From the NCBI RefSeq assembly GCF_910592395.1, contig NC_088318.1:11408349-11472348 (forward strand): a stretch of 64,000 nt of DNA, in the 5' to 3' direction. The translations under genes were made by a program, and so were the position numbers. Origin of the DNA: Lineus longissimus. Lineage: Eukaryota; Nemertea; Pilidiophora; Heteronemertea; Lineidae. Shown one piece after another: positions 33,195 to 49,590 of this stretch. Numbering within the stretch: the stretch's first letter is position 1; each line of letters starts with the position of its first letter. The notes beneath the pieces are model-generated. The model had not been told where the DNA came from, did no database searches, and was given only the letters and a program-made list of their open reading frames with translations.

Positions 33195-36100
33195 CTACGA
33201 CCACCTGATTACACATACCATCATCATCACTTGTATGATGTTGTACACTCCCTCAATCTTGTCCTCCGTTACTGGTTCCTCACATTTGTCGATTATCGCC
33301 AACTTTTCGAGGTATTCCTTCACGAATGTCCGCTGGTAATCCTTAGTATGTTCCAAACTCTCGATGTCTGGCAGCAGCCCTGAAAAGAAAAAGGAAAAGG
33401 AAAAGGAAAACGAATGGAAGAAGTTGTTCTGTATTTCACAGATCTGATAAATTAATGCTTGTTGAGGATGTTGCATACTCATGTAGCAGTTTTTGATGTT
33501 GAGCAGGAAGTGCATACTGCCACTCACCGAACGCAGACGTCCCCATAAAGCCTGCCAGGTCGTACAGGGGGTTCATCATACCTACCATCTCATAATCGAC
33601 CAGAATGATACTGTCTGAAAAATGAAGAACAATAATTGGCCTATTATAGGAATCACAGCAAGTTTGACTCATAGACATACTGATGGGGGGGGGGGGGGGG
33701 CATGCTGTTCGTTGTAGATCATATTGGATGGTTAGGACACCATGGCAACCTACCATCCTATTCGGTACAGATCATGGGAGGGGTAGGGTATCCATATGGC
33801 AACCTACCTTCTTGTTCGTTATAGATCATATTGGTGGGGTTAGGGTCGCCGTGACACAGGGTCTCAGGGATATTTAAGGCGTCGAATCGGTTGAGGAGGA
33901 GGTCAAATTCGGCTTGTCGATCTTTTAGCGGCGGAATCTGATTATTGACCCTGAAGCAGAAGAATCAGTCAAGGTATAATTGATTTTTCAACTCGAAATT
34001 GCCTCGAAAGCCAATTCAAATCGAGAAATGTCCATCCACAGGTCATACCATGTGCAAGAATAGTTTTTTCACTGACAGACGAGACGTCGGCCCTAGACTC
34101 TATAGATTAGGCACTGTGTTTTCCGCGGAAGCAGTAAGCGGCTTACCATGCTGTCGTCTCCTCATCAATGATAACTTGGGGCCAGTTGTCCAGTAACTGT
34201 TTCATAATCGTGTTGTGCGACTGGCCCTCTAGGATACCGTATTTAGCCAATGTATAATCTGTTGTTCGTTTACTGTGAAGGTGTGCCAGTGCTCGGGCCA
34301 CGGCTCTGAAAACAACGACGATCTGAGGCCCATCAGTGCCATTTTGTGATGAAAGAGAATAGGCAACAATATAATACAATAAAATATCAGTAGAGACGGA
34401 GGATACGCTCGATATCTCAGCGGCTTCCATGTAAAGTTTGGTGATTACTTTTGAACTTGAAGGCAAACTTCGTGACTTGGGGCTATATATATGTGAGAAG
34501 CCCGTAACGGAGATTGCAAATTAATAAGGAAATGATGCCGTTTGGTCAGTGCGTCAGACCCGATGGGGTGTATCAACGTCGTCTCCTTTTCTCTGCAGAT
34601 TTTGGTGAACATTCTTGTCAAAATAAGTCGATGGAGGAGACAGAGAGAAAAAGAGCTACAGTCATGTAGGGCCCCATTAATTTCCTGTATTTGGTCATTA
34701 TCTACCGGGCGATGCGTTATCCTCGCACAATGATGTGCGGTGTATATACTGTAGTTTCATGAAAATAACACCACTTTGGGATATTCAAGGCCCGGCCTCT
34801 TCTCTAGAGTCTATTCACCAGAGGTAACCAATGAGTGACTTCGCTGGCCCTTGTGATGGCTCAGCCGAGCTGTCACGGTTACCCTAAACCACTTATTACC
34901 GCAGCCCTATTGATTCGAAGTGTTGTGGGCCTACTGGTCGATGAGTGCGCATGTGGAATGACGTAAATGGTAACGCCACTCGCCGACCGTTTATACAGGT
35001 TGTCTCATAAAACTGAAGCACCTTTTAGATTGATCCAAACCCCCCAAAACAAAAAAAGTCCTTATTGAAACTCTGAAGGAAAATCTACGAATGCTTGCAT
35101 TAGTAAAGCAAAGTGAGATTCAGGCAATGATAGTAGTCACGAAATTCCGAAGAAAAACGAGGAGCTCATCCATGTTTTTCTACAACCCCCTTTTTTAATT
35201 CAGACTCCCTAGGCCTACGTGGGAGAAAACGGAATCGAAGTTTCTAGGATTTGTGGTTTTCTTGTGTAATTCTAGGGCCTCTTAGGCCTATAAATGAAGC
35301 CCAACTGAGGGTACCCACATTGCAGACAACCTGTGCGACAATGGATGCTGTAGAGCTGCTGAGAAAACGACGCCGGCGCTACATCGTGACAGAAAAACTT
35401 GCCTACCTGAGAGACCAGAAGGAGGCACTGGTGAACGGTACGGTGCGCAGTATGAGAGAGTTCGCCTCCCACTATAACATCCCCTGGGAGACGTTTAGAA
35501 GGTGTAATATCGAGGACCTCGAGCAGAAGCAAGAACAAGGGCATGGCCGGAAGAAGACGGTAATGGAGCCCCGTGATCTGTTATGGCCACAGGTTTAGGA
35601 CCAGCTTTACCAATGGCTGCAGCAGATGAGAGAGCGTCGCCTCGCAGTCTCCGTTCTCGACATTCAAGATAAGGCGTTGGTAGTGTGGCAAAGCTGGTGG
35701 AATGAGTTAGCCCAAGATGTCAGAGAAGGGATTCAGCATTGTCGCCCTCAGCTATGGGATTTCAACGCATCCATAGGCTGGGTGGAGTGCTTGATGAAGA
35801 GACGCCAGGTGTCCCTACGGAAGGTGACCAAGAATACTACGATCGTCCCCGCTGATGCTGCTGCAAGGATCCAGACCTTCCGAGATGCGGTTACTGGGAG
35901 CATCGATCGTCTTGATATACAGATGCGGTTCTTCTTTAACATGGACCAAACCTTTGTCCTGTTTGATATGAGAACCATGTACACGGCCAACACCACGGGG
36001 GAGAAGGCCATAGACGTCCGATCATCCAGGTCCAATACGAAGCTGGGATACACCGTCACCCTCTGCATCGCAGCCGCTGGAGCAAAGTTGCCGGCGCACA

Positions 36101-38269
36101 TCACCTTCCCCAGAAGAGGTTTCGTCCGGGTGTTTGCAGCCCTCCAAGACAACCCACCAGCAGATGTAGATTACCCAATCGGAAACTGGTTGGATGAGGG
36201 AGGAAACGGCGCACCACTGGTTAGATGAAGTCCTATCACCCTATGTCACCGACAACGAGACCGACCAGTTCCTGTTAATCGTCGATCATTATCGGGTCCA
36301 ACGGACAGAGAACTTCCGGGCGAGAGTCCGCGACATGAGAGGCAGCCTGGATTACGTACCTGCTGGTTGCACATCCCTCGTACAACCGTTAGACGTTGCA
36401 GTCATGAAGTCCTTCAAATGTCACGTACGGCGACAATGGAAATCGTGGAAGAAGGACCACACGGACGAACGAGGAGACTGCCCTCACATCGTCCTGAGAG
36501 ACGTGACCAACATCATCAGAGATGCCTGGGATGGTGTTGATGAGGACGTTATCGTCAACTGATTTAAAGCATCGTTTCGACCAAGGCCAATCGAAGATGG
36601 ACCACATGCTATCTTGGAGGAAGAAGAGGAGACTGCCGTGGATGGACCAGAGTTCGTGAATGTAGTCGAGGAGGACATTGTGATGGACTTGAATTGACTG
36701 TGGGTGTTGTGAATGATTGTGGGTACGATTCTGAAAGCTGGACAATCTAATAATGTGTATCTTTAGCTTGAAAAAAAATTGAATCGGGATTTGCATCGTT
36801 CTTTTTTATTCCTTCACTGATCACTTCGGACAAGACTGTACATTCAGAGGGATGTTCGGTTTTGTCTCCCGATATGTGACGGACAACTTCTCATTCTTAC
36901 CAATTTCGCACTGCAAAGTATCTTTGAAAGCCCGAAGCTGGTAAGGGATGATAAGACCCGAAGACATGCTCCATTACCTCCCTGAGCAGTGCCTCACTTT
37001 GAAAGGGCAGGTCAGTCCCTAAAACCAGCAGAAGCCAATATGACACTTGGACTTTTTTCATGGACACCCTGTACACTATCAGCCATTAGCACTGGGACAC
37101 CCTTTACACTACCAATGACGATTAGTTGAAAATGTTCTGGGACACTCAGTACAATGGCCGAAGGCCCGATCCCATTATCCCATTCATAGGAGACCTACGA
37201 ATCGGTTTCAACAACCCAAACAATAAGGATTGGACTCGAAACTGAAGTATATTGGATATGAGGCCTGGACAACCCTCTCTGGAATCCCAGCCAATGATCG
37301 GCCTTCTCAACAGCTCTGTTCGCCACCCTATGAGTCAGGGGCGGCGACACCGGCTGTTAATGAAGTGGTGTTATTTTCATGAAACTACAGTATCACATTG
37401 TGCGGGGATAGCAAATCGCGTGGTATATGGTAAATGTGCACAGAGACCAATGACCAATCATAGGAGACTATCGCGAAGGGACGATCTATCAGGTGAAAAA
37501 GTCACAACTTCGTCCTACCTGGCAGTTTTCATTTCTCTAAATGCGGTCACATCAGCCCAACCATACTGCTTGCCCGCCACAAAGCCGAAAATGAGTCCAT
37601 TGCGGAAAGAAGCATAGACTGGCGGACCAAGCTTCAACTCTGCAAGCGCTTTTGAACACTTCACCTCTCTCTGGCGGCGGAATCCAAGACATCCAGCTGG
37701 GTCAAGCCCCGAACCGAATATCCTGGCAACCAGCCACTCTTCCTGGTTGTCGTTCACAAGGCAGACGAGCATGAGGTTGATGTATCCTTGTCGCATACTC
37801 TGCAACCGAGCCGGGATGAGGATGAGATTGGTAATCTGACTCCTGTTTCCAGCAACAATGATTTGATAGACCCCCCCCCCCCCTCCAGTCAGAAAATGTA
37901 TAAAGTAAAGTTTGTTTATTAGTGTCATATAGGGCCAGTCAGAATTGGCTTACAAAACACTCTTAACTCCCAGACTCCCATCTATTCTCTGCAAATGTTT
38001 GTAAGTCAAGTGTGACCACCCAGTGTAGTATGTTTCTTAGCAATTCGCTCCGACCTTTGAACTTAGCCAGTTCAGCATTAAAGAATATGATTTACCTTAA
38101 AGCGGACCTCCTCTGCCTTCCAGTGTGGTCGGATGACCAGTAGTATCTGCATCAGTCCATCCCTGTAGTTCTCCTTGTCTACGGTGACATCGATATCAGC
38201 AACATCTTGAGCCATTATCAACCCGGCCATCGGAAACCCACTGCTGTAAACCGTCTTAGTAGAATGCAA
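33195..38269 (-). CDS. ETNK: ethanolamine kinase-like protein, 3' end unresolved
   Basis: Cytosolic kinase of the CDP-ethanolamine (Kennedy) pathway by family. Exons: 38269-38096, about 37835-37519, 34305-34147, 33950-33808, 33614-33528, 33379-33231; from the second exon on, all phases agree. ENYRDGLMQILLVIRPHW, LGPPVYASFRNGL and a Brenner-type LCHGDPNPTN (HxDxxxxN catalytic loop), then LVDYEMVG (metal-binding Asp), follow the ETNK order. Two oddities are seen. The usual YDIGNHF motif reads YDLAGFM. The last 60 or so residues of the family (ASHFFWGLW region) are not found to the left, where reading past 33231 stops at 33195. The acceptor of exon 2 is uncertain, and the LFTDG segment is missing. 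Start could be Met at 38269, 38230 or 38215. A 3.2-kb intron holds the Tigger element. Confidence 0.82.
34996..37071 (+). mobile_element. pogo/Tigger-like DNA transposon, inactive
   Basis: The ends CAGGTTGTCTCATAAAA (34996) and its imperfect inverted match ending CACCCTG (37071) are each bordered by TA, the target duplication expected of the Tc1-mariner/pogo superfamily. The element is 2076 bp and contains one broken transposase gene. Two further phrases like GGGACACCCTTTACACTACC follow the right end at about 37096 and 37138, perhaps from older end duplication. Confidence 0.82.
35341..36696 (+). pseudogene. pogo/Tigger-type DDE transposase, broken
   Basis: The protein starts MDAVELLRKRRRRYIVTEKL with a helix-turn-helix-like region (REFASHYNIPWETFRR), followed by a CENP-B/Tigger-type second DNA-binding region and a DDE_1 core. 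Catalytic Asp candidates are in FFNMDQTF, LLIVDHYR and LVQPLDVAV, consistent with the DDD form of pogo. Breaks: an in-frame TAG at 35596-35598, a frameshift between about 36194 and 36228, and a TGA at 36560-36562. It is transcribed opposite to the kinase gene in whose intron it sits. Confidence 0.85.
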
Positions 38270-39700
38270 GCGTGGTCCGTCTTAGTAGAATGCAAGTGTG
38301 ACCCGTTTTAGTAGAACCGAAGTGTGACTCGTCTTGCAGCAAAATTGTACGTTCGATTCGTCCACCTGCCACTTATAATGTGATAACAGGACAATATGTA
38401 CTTCTGTATATGTTGGCCGGTTACTGACTGATACTGAGCATTTTTGTTATGTTGACCAGTTTTTTAAAGAGAATAATCTATTAGAGTTGAGTGTGGGTAG
38501 GTCACTGTTAACTTACTTGTTTGATATCAAATGAGGCCTAATATCAGTACACCTGAACCATTCAAAACCTAACATGCCAGTAAACACTTTTAGAGATTCG
38601 ACGAAACGAAAGTGCTGCCTTCACAACAAGGGGCCCTAGATGCATCCTAGTTGTGTGACAGTACGGACCATACAGAAATATTTAGTCCTTACATGTAGAT
38701 TACAATCATGACGAAAATATAATTTAAATCCCCCTTTGACCTCGGACAGCGCCACTCTCGCAATACAGAGTCATGGGGTCACCTATGACGCGGTCACCTG
38801 CAAACCCCAGTGCAGTTATCTTGTCGCGAAAGCAAAAAAACAACAACATGATATCAAAAGCAGTGACCTGTGGTCTGCCGCAGACCAAACTACGTGTATT
38901 TGATTTGCCCGGGTCATTTCGTCACAACTCCTGTTCCGAGAAGGAAGAAGAATCGATGTACTATTAAAGTGGCAATCGAGAATTGTTTTACTTTGGGTGC
39001 TAATGTCCAGGCGACGACAATGAAGGTCAATGCAAAGTAGGTGTTTTTTTTCTGAAAACTATCAAAATATATCATTGTTTGGAGTCAGTCAAACGAAAAC
39101 CGATAGCGTTGACATTAGACATCACGACACAGACAAGAAGTCCAGATGTGATCCTTTCTTTTACACGAGTCAGTGGTCCATCCAGAAACCGAATTCACGA
39201 TCTCAGAGACGACAGCAGATATTTTCGAATATATAATTTGCAGCTTTAGCAAGTCGTCTAACACACATCATCTAAGTTTGATATTTTAGCCTTTCGTGCT
39301 AACTCAAAACATTGTGTAAGAGTATTATAAATTGTGCAGATCAATGAGAATAAACTACACCCATATAAGCCCAAATTTTGTCGTTGAAACGCTTCGACCG
39401 GTCATACACGACACTGCTACGACACGAGATACGATACGTCGATTCTTCCCATTCTTATCACATTTGCCCCCATTTAAACCAGCTTTGATCTAACTTCATG
39501 TAACGATTCCGAAGGTTCAGGCAATAATCAACAGGCTGCCCTCAAAGTCTGCGAGAGACAGATAAAACAGGGTTGTTTTAGATAACTACCTACATTGACG
39601 AGTGGAGAATGCGAGTGGCGAATCTAACTACTCTTTATATGCTCGTGGTTAACCAATATCATGATCTTACGGCGGCCCGGAGGGGACATTGTGAAAAAAA
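38270..39700. other. intergenic interval between kinase and otopetrin genes
   Basis: The first ~60 bases repeat the phrase CGTCTTAGTAGAATGCAAG with variants (about 38251-38320). Otherwise AT-rich. The untranslated or short N-terminal exon of the otopetrin gene should lie here or further left, but I could not identify it. Confidence 0.4.
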
Positions 39701-39705
39701 TAATA

Positions 39706-39836
39706 AACTCGCACTGCGACTTTTTAAACACGCACTGCGACTTTTTAAACTCGCAATGCTACTTTTTAAACTCGCAATGCGACTTTTTAAACTCGTACTG
39801 CGATTTTTCAAACACGCACTGCGACTTTTCAAACGA
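39706..39836. repeat. 21-bp tandem repeat, six copies
   Basis: The unit is CTCGCACTGCGACTTTTTAA with one more A, in six head-to-tail copies with a few changes (CGCAATGC, CGTACTGC, TTTTCAAA). It lies about 270 bp upstream of the first otopetrin exon seen. Confidence 0.9.
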
Positions 39837-40103
39837 AATGATAAAAAGCTCGTCACACGGGTTTGCATTCATTTATTGCAAAATAACCGGGATATTTTCG
39901 CGACGCTAAAAGTTGGCGAATTTGTTCATTTTCAATGCGACTTTGCATGCGATTTTTGTTTTGTCTATATACAGCGACAGCATGAAAGCCGTGACTGACG
40001 CATTAACCTTCGCGAAGCAATATTAGTACTGTAATTCGCCTTTTGTACAATACCCATACTGGATGTAACATATTTCACGGAACCCCGTGCCCGTTTTTTT
40101 TAG

Positions 40104-43100
40104 GTCGTTGGTAGTGGACACGCTCTGCAAGCTTTACGCTTTGTGGCTGATTGTCATCGGGCTTCTCATACCCATCACCAACATCGTGACTGATGGAGAG
40201 GCGGCCATGTTGACCAGTACAATGCTTGATGTAAGTCTTCTCTTGGTAATTCATCCAAGCTCTCGCTCTTTGGCTTATATGGTCCTTGGCCTACTCAGAT
40301 GATCACACTACGGACTTTAAGTATATATATTGAGGTCCATGTCATTACCAACAGCGTGGCCAGTAGCCGTGAGGCGGCCGGGGTGACCAATAGCATCACG
40401 TAATATTCTGGACGAATCCGGCTTCACACACCCGTGCCACATCCGTGACCTATAGGCCTCCTCTACGAATTATGGAGTAGCGAATTCACAATGGCGACGT
40501 ATGTTGGCCGTCTTATTAGGTCTGTCTCATTATAGAACGTTAGGGACAGACGGGAACCGAAGAAGTACCTAATTCAACGTACCATGCTTGTTAACTTTGA
40601 TGCTATTGGTTACACGAGCATTACCACCAGGGCTGCGCTGCTGTGATGAATACATATGTAAGGTCCTTCTTCTGATTGGTGGTCACCAAAGCACATTAGG
40701 AACGCCCACCTATACATACAATAGCTTTTTGACAACGTGCGTTGGTTAACTGTCAATGAAGGGAAATCGATGTTACCGATGTTACCGAATAGGCCTTGTT
40801 ATAGACAAGCGGTCAATTATTGACAAAAGCCTGGTTGGCTCGTATTAACCAAATTGAGTGTCTTTTTTATCTAAGTAGTTACTATGCAAAAGAAAGCGGT
40901 TCATTGTTGGACTGTGGCTGAGTAACAGTAACAAGTTATGACTATGATAAGGTGGGGATCCTCAGTCTTTGGGATCTCGATTGCGTGTACTGTTCCATCT
41001 ATCGCCCCAACAGCATCTGGAATAGTATCCCAGTTGCCCCGCAGTTGTTCCCACTCTTCATCGGTCGGCCATGTTATACCGTCTTGAAAATAAGTCCACA
41101 AAACATCTGTCATAAAATAAAGTTCCCTGCAAACAGATTGCTTGCTGATATCAAACATTGCACTCATCGCAACAATGTCCGGATATTTCTTGATCCAATA
41201 GAAAAAAAGTAGTAAACGGTTCTCCACCGACAGCAAATGATCTCGGTACCGTCCTGGCCTGTTTTCCAGAAGGGGCGTAATGTCCTCTACGAGGTGCTGG
41301 AAAGAGGCCACTGTCTCACCTGATAGATACCAAAAGTCCATCTGGTGGTTTCTAATCCTGGTAAAGACGTCGTTACCACCGTATGGACCATTTGGTTGAT
41401 TGGTGAGAACTTCATCAAGTCTTGGAGGCAACGGAGGCGGACGCACTTCTAAATTATGAAATGCTGGTGTAAGCAAAACTGGTGGCGGTGGTATGGGCGG
41501 CGGAGCAGCGAACAAAAACATCCTAATTCTCTCCATGGTAAAAGTAGCGTGAGGCCAAGCGACTGCTGGCCAACACAAACCATGGCAATAAAATGTTATC
41601 AATAATCAATTCAATTTCGGACAAAGGAATGATATTTTATTGACCATTTTCAATGCGTGTCTAATCATGTCACCACAGGGATAAGGCTAGACGCATAATA
41701 AAGGAAAATTACATGAACCTTCCCATATGGGCGGTCTATTGCCATTGAATGCAATTATTTAGTGCAAAGATCATTGTTATATGACCGGCCTCCATTCAGA
41801 ACTTGGAACGCAAACGTACTCCACGTGACATGTGAAGGCCTATTAGATTAATCCTACTACGCGTCCATGGACGTTGATTTTGGTTCCCGTCCGTCCCTTA
41901 CGTTCTGTTATGAGACAGACCTATTACCACTTCTCAACGCGACTGCGCAAGGCGTCTAGAGTCTTGCGTTAATACTTCCTTGGCCTCGTAATTGGTTCAA
42001 TTCGGAAGACTTTCACGAAGAAGCAAAATTGACCACGAAGTCTTGAAAAACTGGTATTGAAAAGGATCGTCATGTTTTTTCTTCTTCTTGGCAGGTGTTC
42101 CAAGTCATCCTAGCCGGCACAGGAATAGCGTTCTTTCTGTTTATGCATGGCTTCATCGTCAGGGGCGTCACCCACCTCAACGAATCTGAACTGAGGGAAG
42201 CAGACGAAGCCGAAGACGATATTGAAACTCGGCGGATATCACGCGGGTCGCAGGGCACAATCTCTCTTGGTACCATGAACACATCTTTGACCACTCTCCA
42301 GGTTCCGCCAGAGTATGCAAGGAATATAGATGGTGGCCAGTATTCACAGCAAAATGGCGACAATCCCCTGGTCCAAGATATACAGATTGGTGACGCAACG
42401 TATGACCATTGTTCCGTTTCGACGGTGGATCATTCCTCTAAAGGGAAGAATGGTGATGGACCGCTGGGGAGGGATGGTTACCAACGCGCTATAGTAGAGT
42501 CGCAGAGAAGTGAGAAGAATACAGCACCCATTGCTACAATCCTCGGGCATGGCGAGGGACAATATCCAAACTTCTATGTCAGAGTGGGAGCTGTGCGTAA
42601 GTGAGGCTTACCACAAGTTGATAAGTTGTCTAATGGAAGAATTTGTGTTATCGGGCAGGTTAGAATCAACAAAGGCTTTTCGTCTCTGTCTCGGATTTTC
42701 TTCTTTATTGAGTTTGGTGTACGTACATTTGAACCGGTATACATGTACATGTAATCAATAATTCCATCCAGGCCATCTGCGGTTCGGTTCCACTTAGTCA
42801 GTCAACCTCAGTACATCCTGAACTTCAGAGCAACACCCGACACTGACCGAGCTCAGGGACGCTTGGGGGGGAGGTGCATACGACAGACGCTAGTATTCGA
42901 GGGATGAGATATATACCATGTGACAGGAGACTGACCGTGCTTACAATTTTTTCAGTGTTTGGTATTGGTACTCTGGTGACCTATGGTATCGGGATCTTCT
43001 CTATCGCTGAAGTATCGTTGAAATGTCACGTGATCGTTAGTCCACTGGACGTATCAAAATGGATCCTACAAGGGACCTTCACCTCGCTTCAGCTTTACTT

Positions 43101-44818
43101 CATTTTCAAATATTCAAAGGTGAGTTGACAGGGCCCGACTATTCAAAAGCTACAGCCATTAGTGATACAGAAGAAATTACCATCGCTGACAGCTTGCGAA
43201 AGAGGGAAAAATATGTCTTCTCATGCCTTGAGGTTATAGGGAGTGTTGATAGCAAAGTTGCACAGTGGGAAAGCGTCGGTTCGAGGCTCGGGCAGTGCCA
43301 CTCGGTGCTGTCAACTGGTCCCGATGTCGTAAAATTTCCCTTCCCGTCTTCTGTGTAAACAATGGCCTTAATGTGTATTTCCCGTTAGATTTCCGTGAAC
43401 CGATGGAAGGTGTTGGTGCGATTCGGGACGATGCACCTCTTGGCGACCAACATCAACTGGTGGATACAAACCATTGCCTTGGAGTTGGAGGAGGTCCTTG
43501 AAATGGGACACGGACGGTCACTTCGTTCATCTACAGGTAACAAAACAGTTTTTCTCATGAAAGGTCTCCAAACTATCACCGCTGTTCTTTCCACTCCATA
43601 CTTTTACGGCGACTTCGTTGATATTACAACTACGGTGTACATGGTTTCCAAACCTGAAAAATTGTCATTTTGAATCGAATCAAAGAATTGACTTGACAAT
43701 CCTGTGACGAATTCCAGGTAAAATGCCCGGTGGTTTGAGTACATTTTTTGGCGTGTGACCCTCAAGAAATACTCGTTCAGATAGAGCCATCGTTGAATTC
43801 ATTGGGATACATGTATATGTTTGCATTTTCTCCAGGACGCATCCAGCTGATCAACAACGACACCGTGAATTACACAGACCCGGAAGTCCCGTTGGTCGTA
43901 ACGTGCGTAAACTCCATCCCAGGGGCAACTCTAATGAGAAACACTCGTCATTTCCTCTACCCTCTCATCATTGAATTCAGTCTGATCGGTGCCGTCTGCT
44001 TCTATAACATCTACGGCAACATCGGACTTTTGGAGAAGATTCGGCGAAAGCGGAGGCAAATTCGTACGAAGTCAATCGTTTCATCTATGGTACTGCATTT
44101 TCCACACCACCAAGCGGTGAACATCACTTGTCATAAGTCATTCAAGGGCGCGTTCCTCGGAGTGATAATGGTTGCCATGACTGTGATATCATGTGTTGTT
44201 TACAACGTACACCAAGACCCGGAACACGTGGTTTTCGCTGGCGCAGTGTATAACTTCACCGACATTGCCATTCTGTTTCCAAGTATCCTGGCTGTGAGTT
44301 GGGCACTATTCAAGATGCCTCTTCTTTCTATTCTCCAAAACTACCAGGCAGGTCCGGATGAGATTCTACTCATGATAGCTGTGGTTGGCTCATACACATA
44401 TGACACATATTCCATATACGTATACATGTCAAAGAGTCAGTTAGAGACGTGGATGAAAGTTGCAGGCGCGCTTTGTGCCTTCCTTTCCCTCATACAATCA
44501 ACTTTACAGGTGATGTTCCTCTTTGATGGTTTAAGACGGCAAACAGCCACAACAGTAGTGCTCAGGAGCAAACCTGGACGTGAGGCTGTGGTGCTTCTTC
44601 TCCTTCTCAACCTCGCCCTATGGATGCTGTATTCGTTTTCGACAGCTGGTGGCCTGTATCAGGTCCTGTCCGTTGTCAACCCAGCCCAGTCCAACGAGTC
44701 GATGATTGTCAGTAAACTTTGCAAACCCCTTGCTATTTTCTTTCGGTTCCACTCCACAACGTGCCTATATGAAATTTGGAAAAATTCGTACACACTCCAC
44801 AAATCAGAGACTGATTAA
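40104..44818 (+). CDS. OTOP: otopetrin-like proton channel
   Basis: Otopetrins are dimeric plasma-membrane proton channels with 12 membrane helices. Exons: 40104-40230, 42095-42595, 42956-43119, 43389-43536, 43836-44818, all GT-AG in consistent phase. Exon 1 (KLYALWLIVIGLLIPITNIV) and the start of exon 2 encode the first two helices. Exon 2 then adds a long acidic/polar loop of about 140 residues. Exon 3 ends with a helix (LQGTFTSLQLYFIFKYSK). Exon 4 has the family signature RFGTMHLLATNINWWIQT. Exon 5 carries the remaining helices, including FLYPLIIEFSLIGAVCFYNI, a common otopetrin block, and ends at TAA 44818. The first exon here starts in phase 2, so at least one more 5' exon is missing. 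It converges on HSC70 (3' ends face each other). Confidence 0.88.
40519..41921 (-). mobile_element. Harbinger/PIF-like DNA transposon, internally deleted
   Basis: Inverted ends of about 40 bp begin GGTCTGTCTCAT at 40519 and mirror at 41921, differing at a few positions. The flanking bases TATTA at 40514-40518 and 41922-41926 match; this contains the 3-bp duplication usual for the superfamily. The element is 1.4 kb and sits in the otopetrin intron 40231-42094. The partial transposase is on the opposite strand to the host gene. Confidence 0.82.
40901..41602 (-). pseudogene. Harbinger (DDE_Tnp_4) transposase, C-terminally truncated
   Basis: About 230 codons remain; the likely start is the Met near 41536 (MERIRMFLFAAPPP). 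A proline-rich N-terminus is followed by SVENRLLLFFYWIKKYP and the helix-turn-helix-like VCRELYFMTDVLW. The first catalytic Asp motif is VGAIDGTVHAI. After IPKTEDPH the frame runs into unrelated residues and stops, so the second Asp and the Glu are lost. Family membership is clear; activity is excluded. Confidence 0.82.
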
Positions 44819-44927
44819 AAAGGTTGAGTTCAGCCATCTTCACACATACAATGTAACCATTTAACGTGGAAGAGAACACTCGAAGGTAATACAAAGACGC
44901 AAAGACAGATGTGGTAAACAACATTGC

Positions 44928-45530
44928 TTTATTGGATGGTGCGGTACGTTGGCGAGTTTACAGTATCAACGTTTAATCTTAAAAATACATTAGCCATTAG
45001 CAGTAAAGTATACAAAGTGATTCCGACAAATAATGAAGGCTCCAGCGAAAACATACAACATAAATCATCAGACCTAAAAAGTGGATTCCATTGGCATTCC
45101 TTCAATATCTTAATGATTACCCTCCTGTATGCTACGGCTGGAAAAGAGACGCAACATTCAAATTCCTGTTTCCGGTTGGGCCTCCAAAAATAACAACACT
45201 TAGCCTGGTAAACCACGCACCTCCTTGCGAGATCTCGTGATATTTTGGTGGTCGACGTCTGAACGTAGCTACTATCTAAAACCTCGCGTCAGGAATTGGC
45301 GCACAATGGCTTGGGATGAGGCTGAAACAACACTGACGACAACAACATTGATGTATAAATTGTCAGACCAACCGGAATAAGGAATTGAACTAGTTTTACT
45401 TTCAGCCGCAGCAGGGTGCTCATTGAATGAATGTACTTCAATGCAGTTTACCAAAGTTAAAAGTGACAAATTGAGAACTGGCACAGTTGCTTGATTGCAG
45501 ATGGCAGCCGTGCAGCCGTTTCGTTGTCGT
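44928..45530 (-). terminator. HSPA8: HSC70 3' UTR with polyadenylation signal
   Basis: AATAAA on the minus strand at 44933-44928 lies about 600 bases after the HSC70 stop. The cleavage site would fall near 44910, leaving only about 90 bases to the otopetrin stop codon on the other strand. Confidence 0.6.

Positions 45531-49590
<4,060 letters not shown>

Larger units (their letters stand above)
34706..37420. mobile_element. older inverted-repeat element hosting the Tigger insertion
   Basis: A perfect 31-bp inverted repeat (34746-34776 and 37363-37393) flanks the Tigger copy. Outward of it, a shorter similar stretch (CGCACAATG) is also inverted on both sides. The Tigger ends lie well inside, so this is a separate and older element, probably a foldback/MITE that was interrupted. 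Confidence 0.7.

Noticed and set aside
39706-39836. The 21-bp array as a CRISPR
   Set aside because: It has no unique spacers, the units are contiguous, and the genome is eukaryotic.
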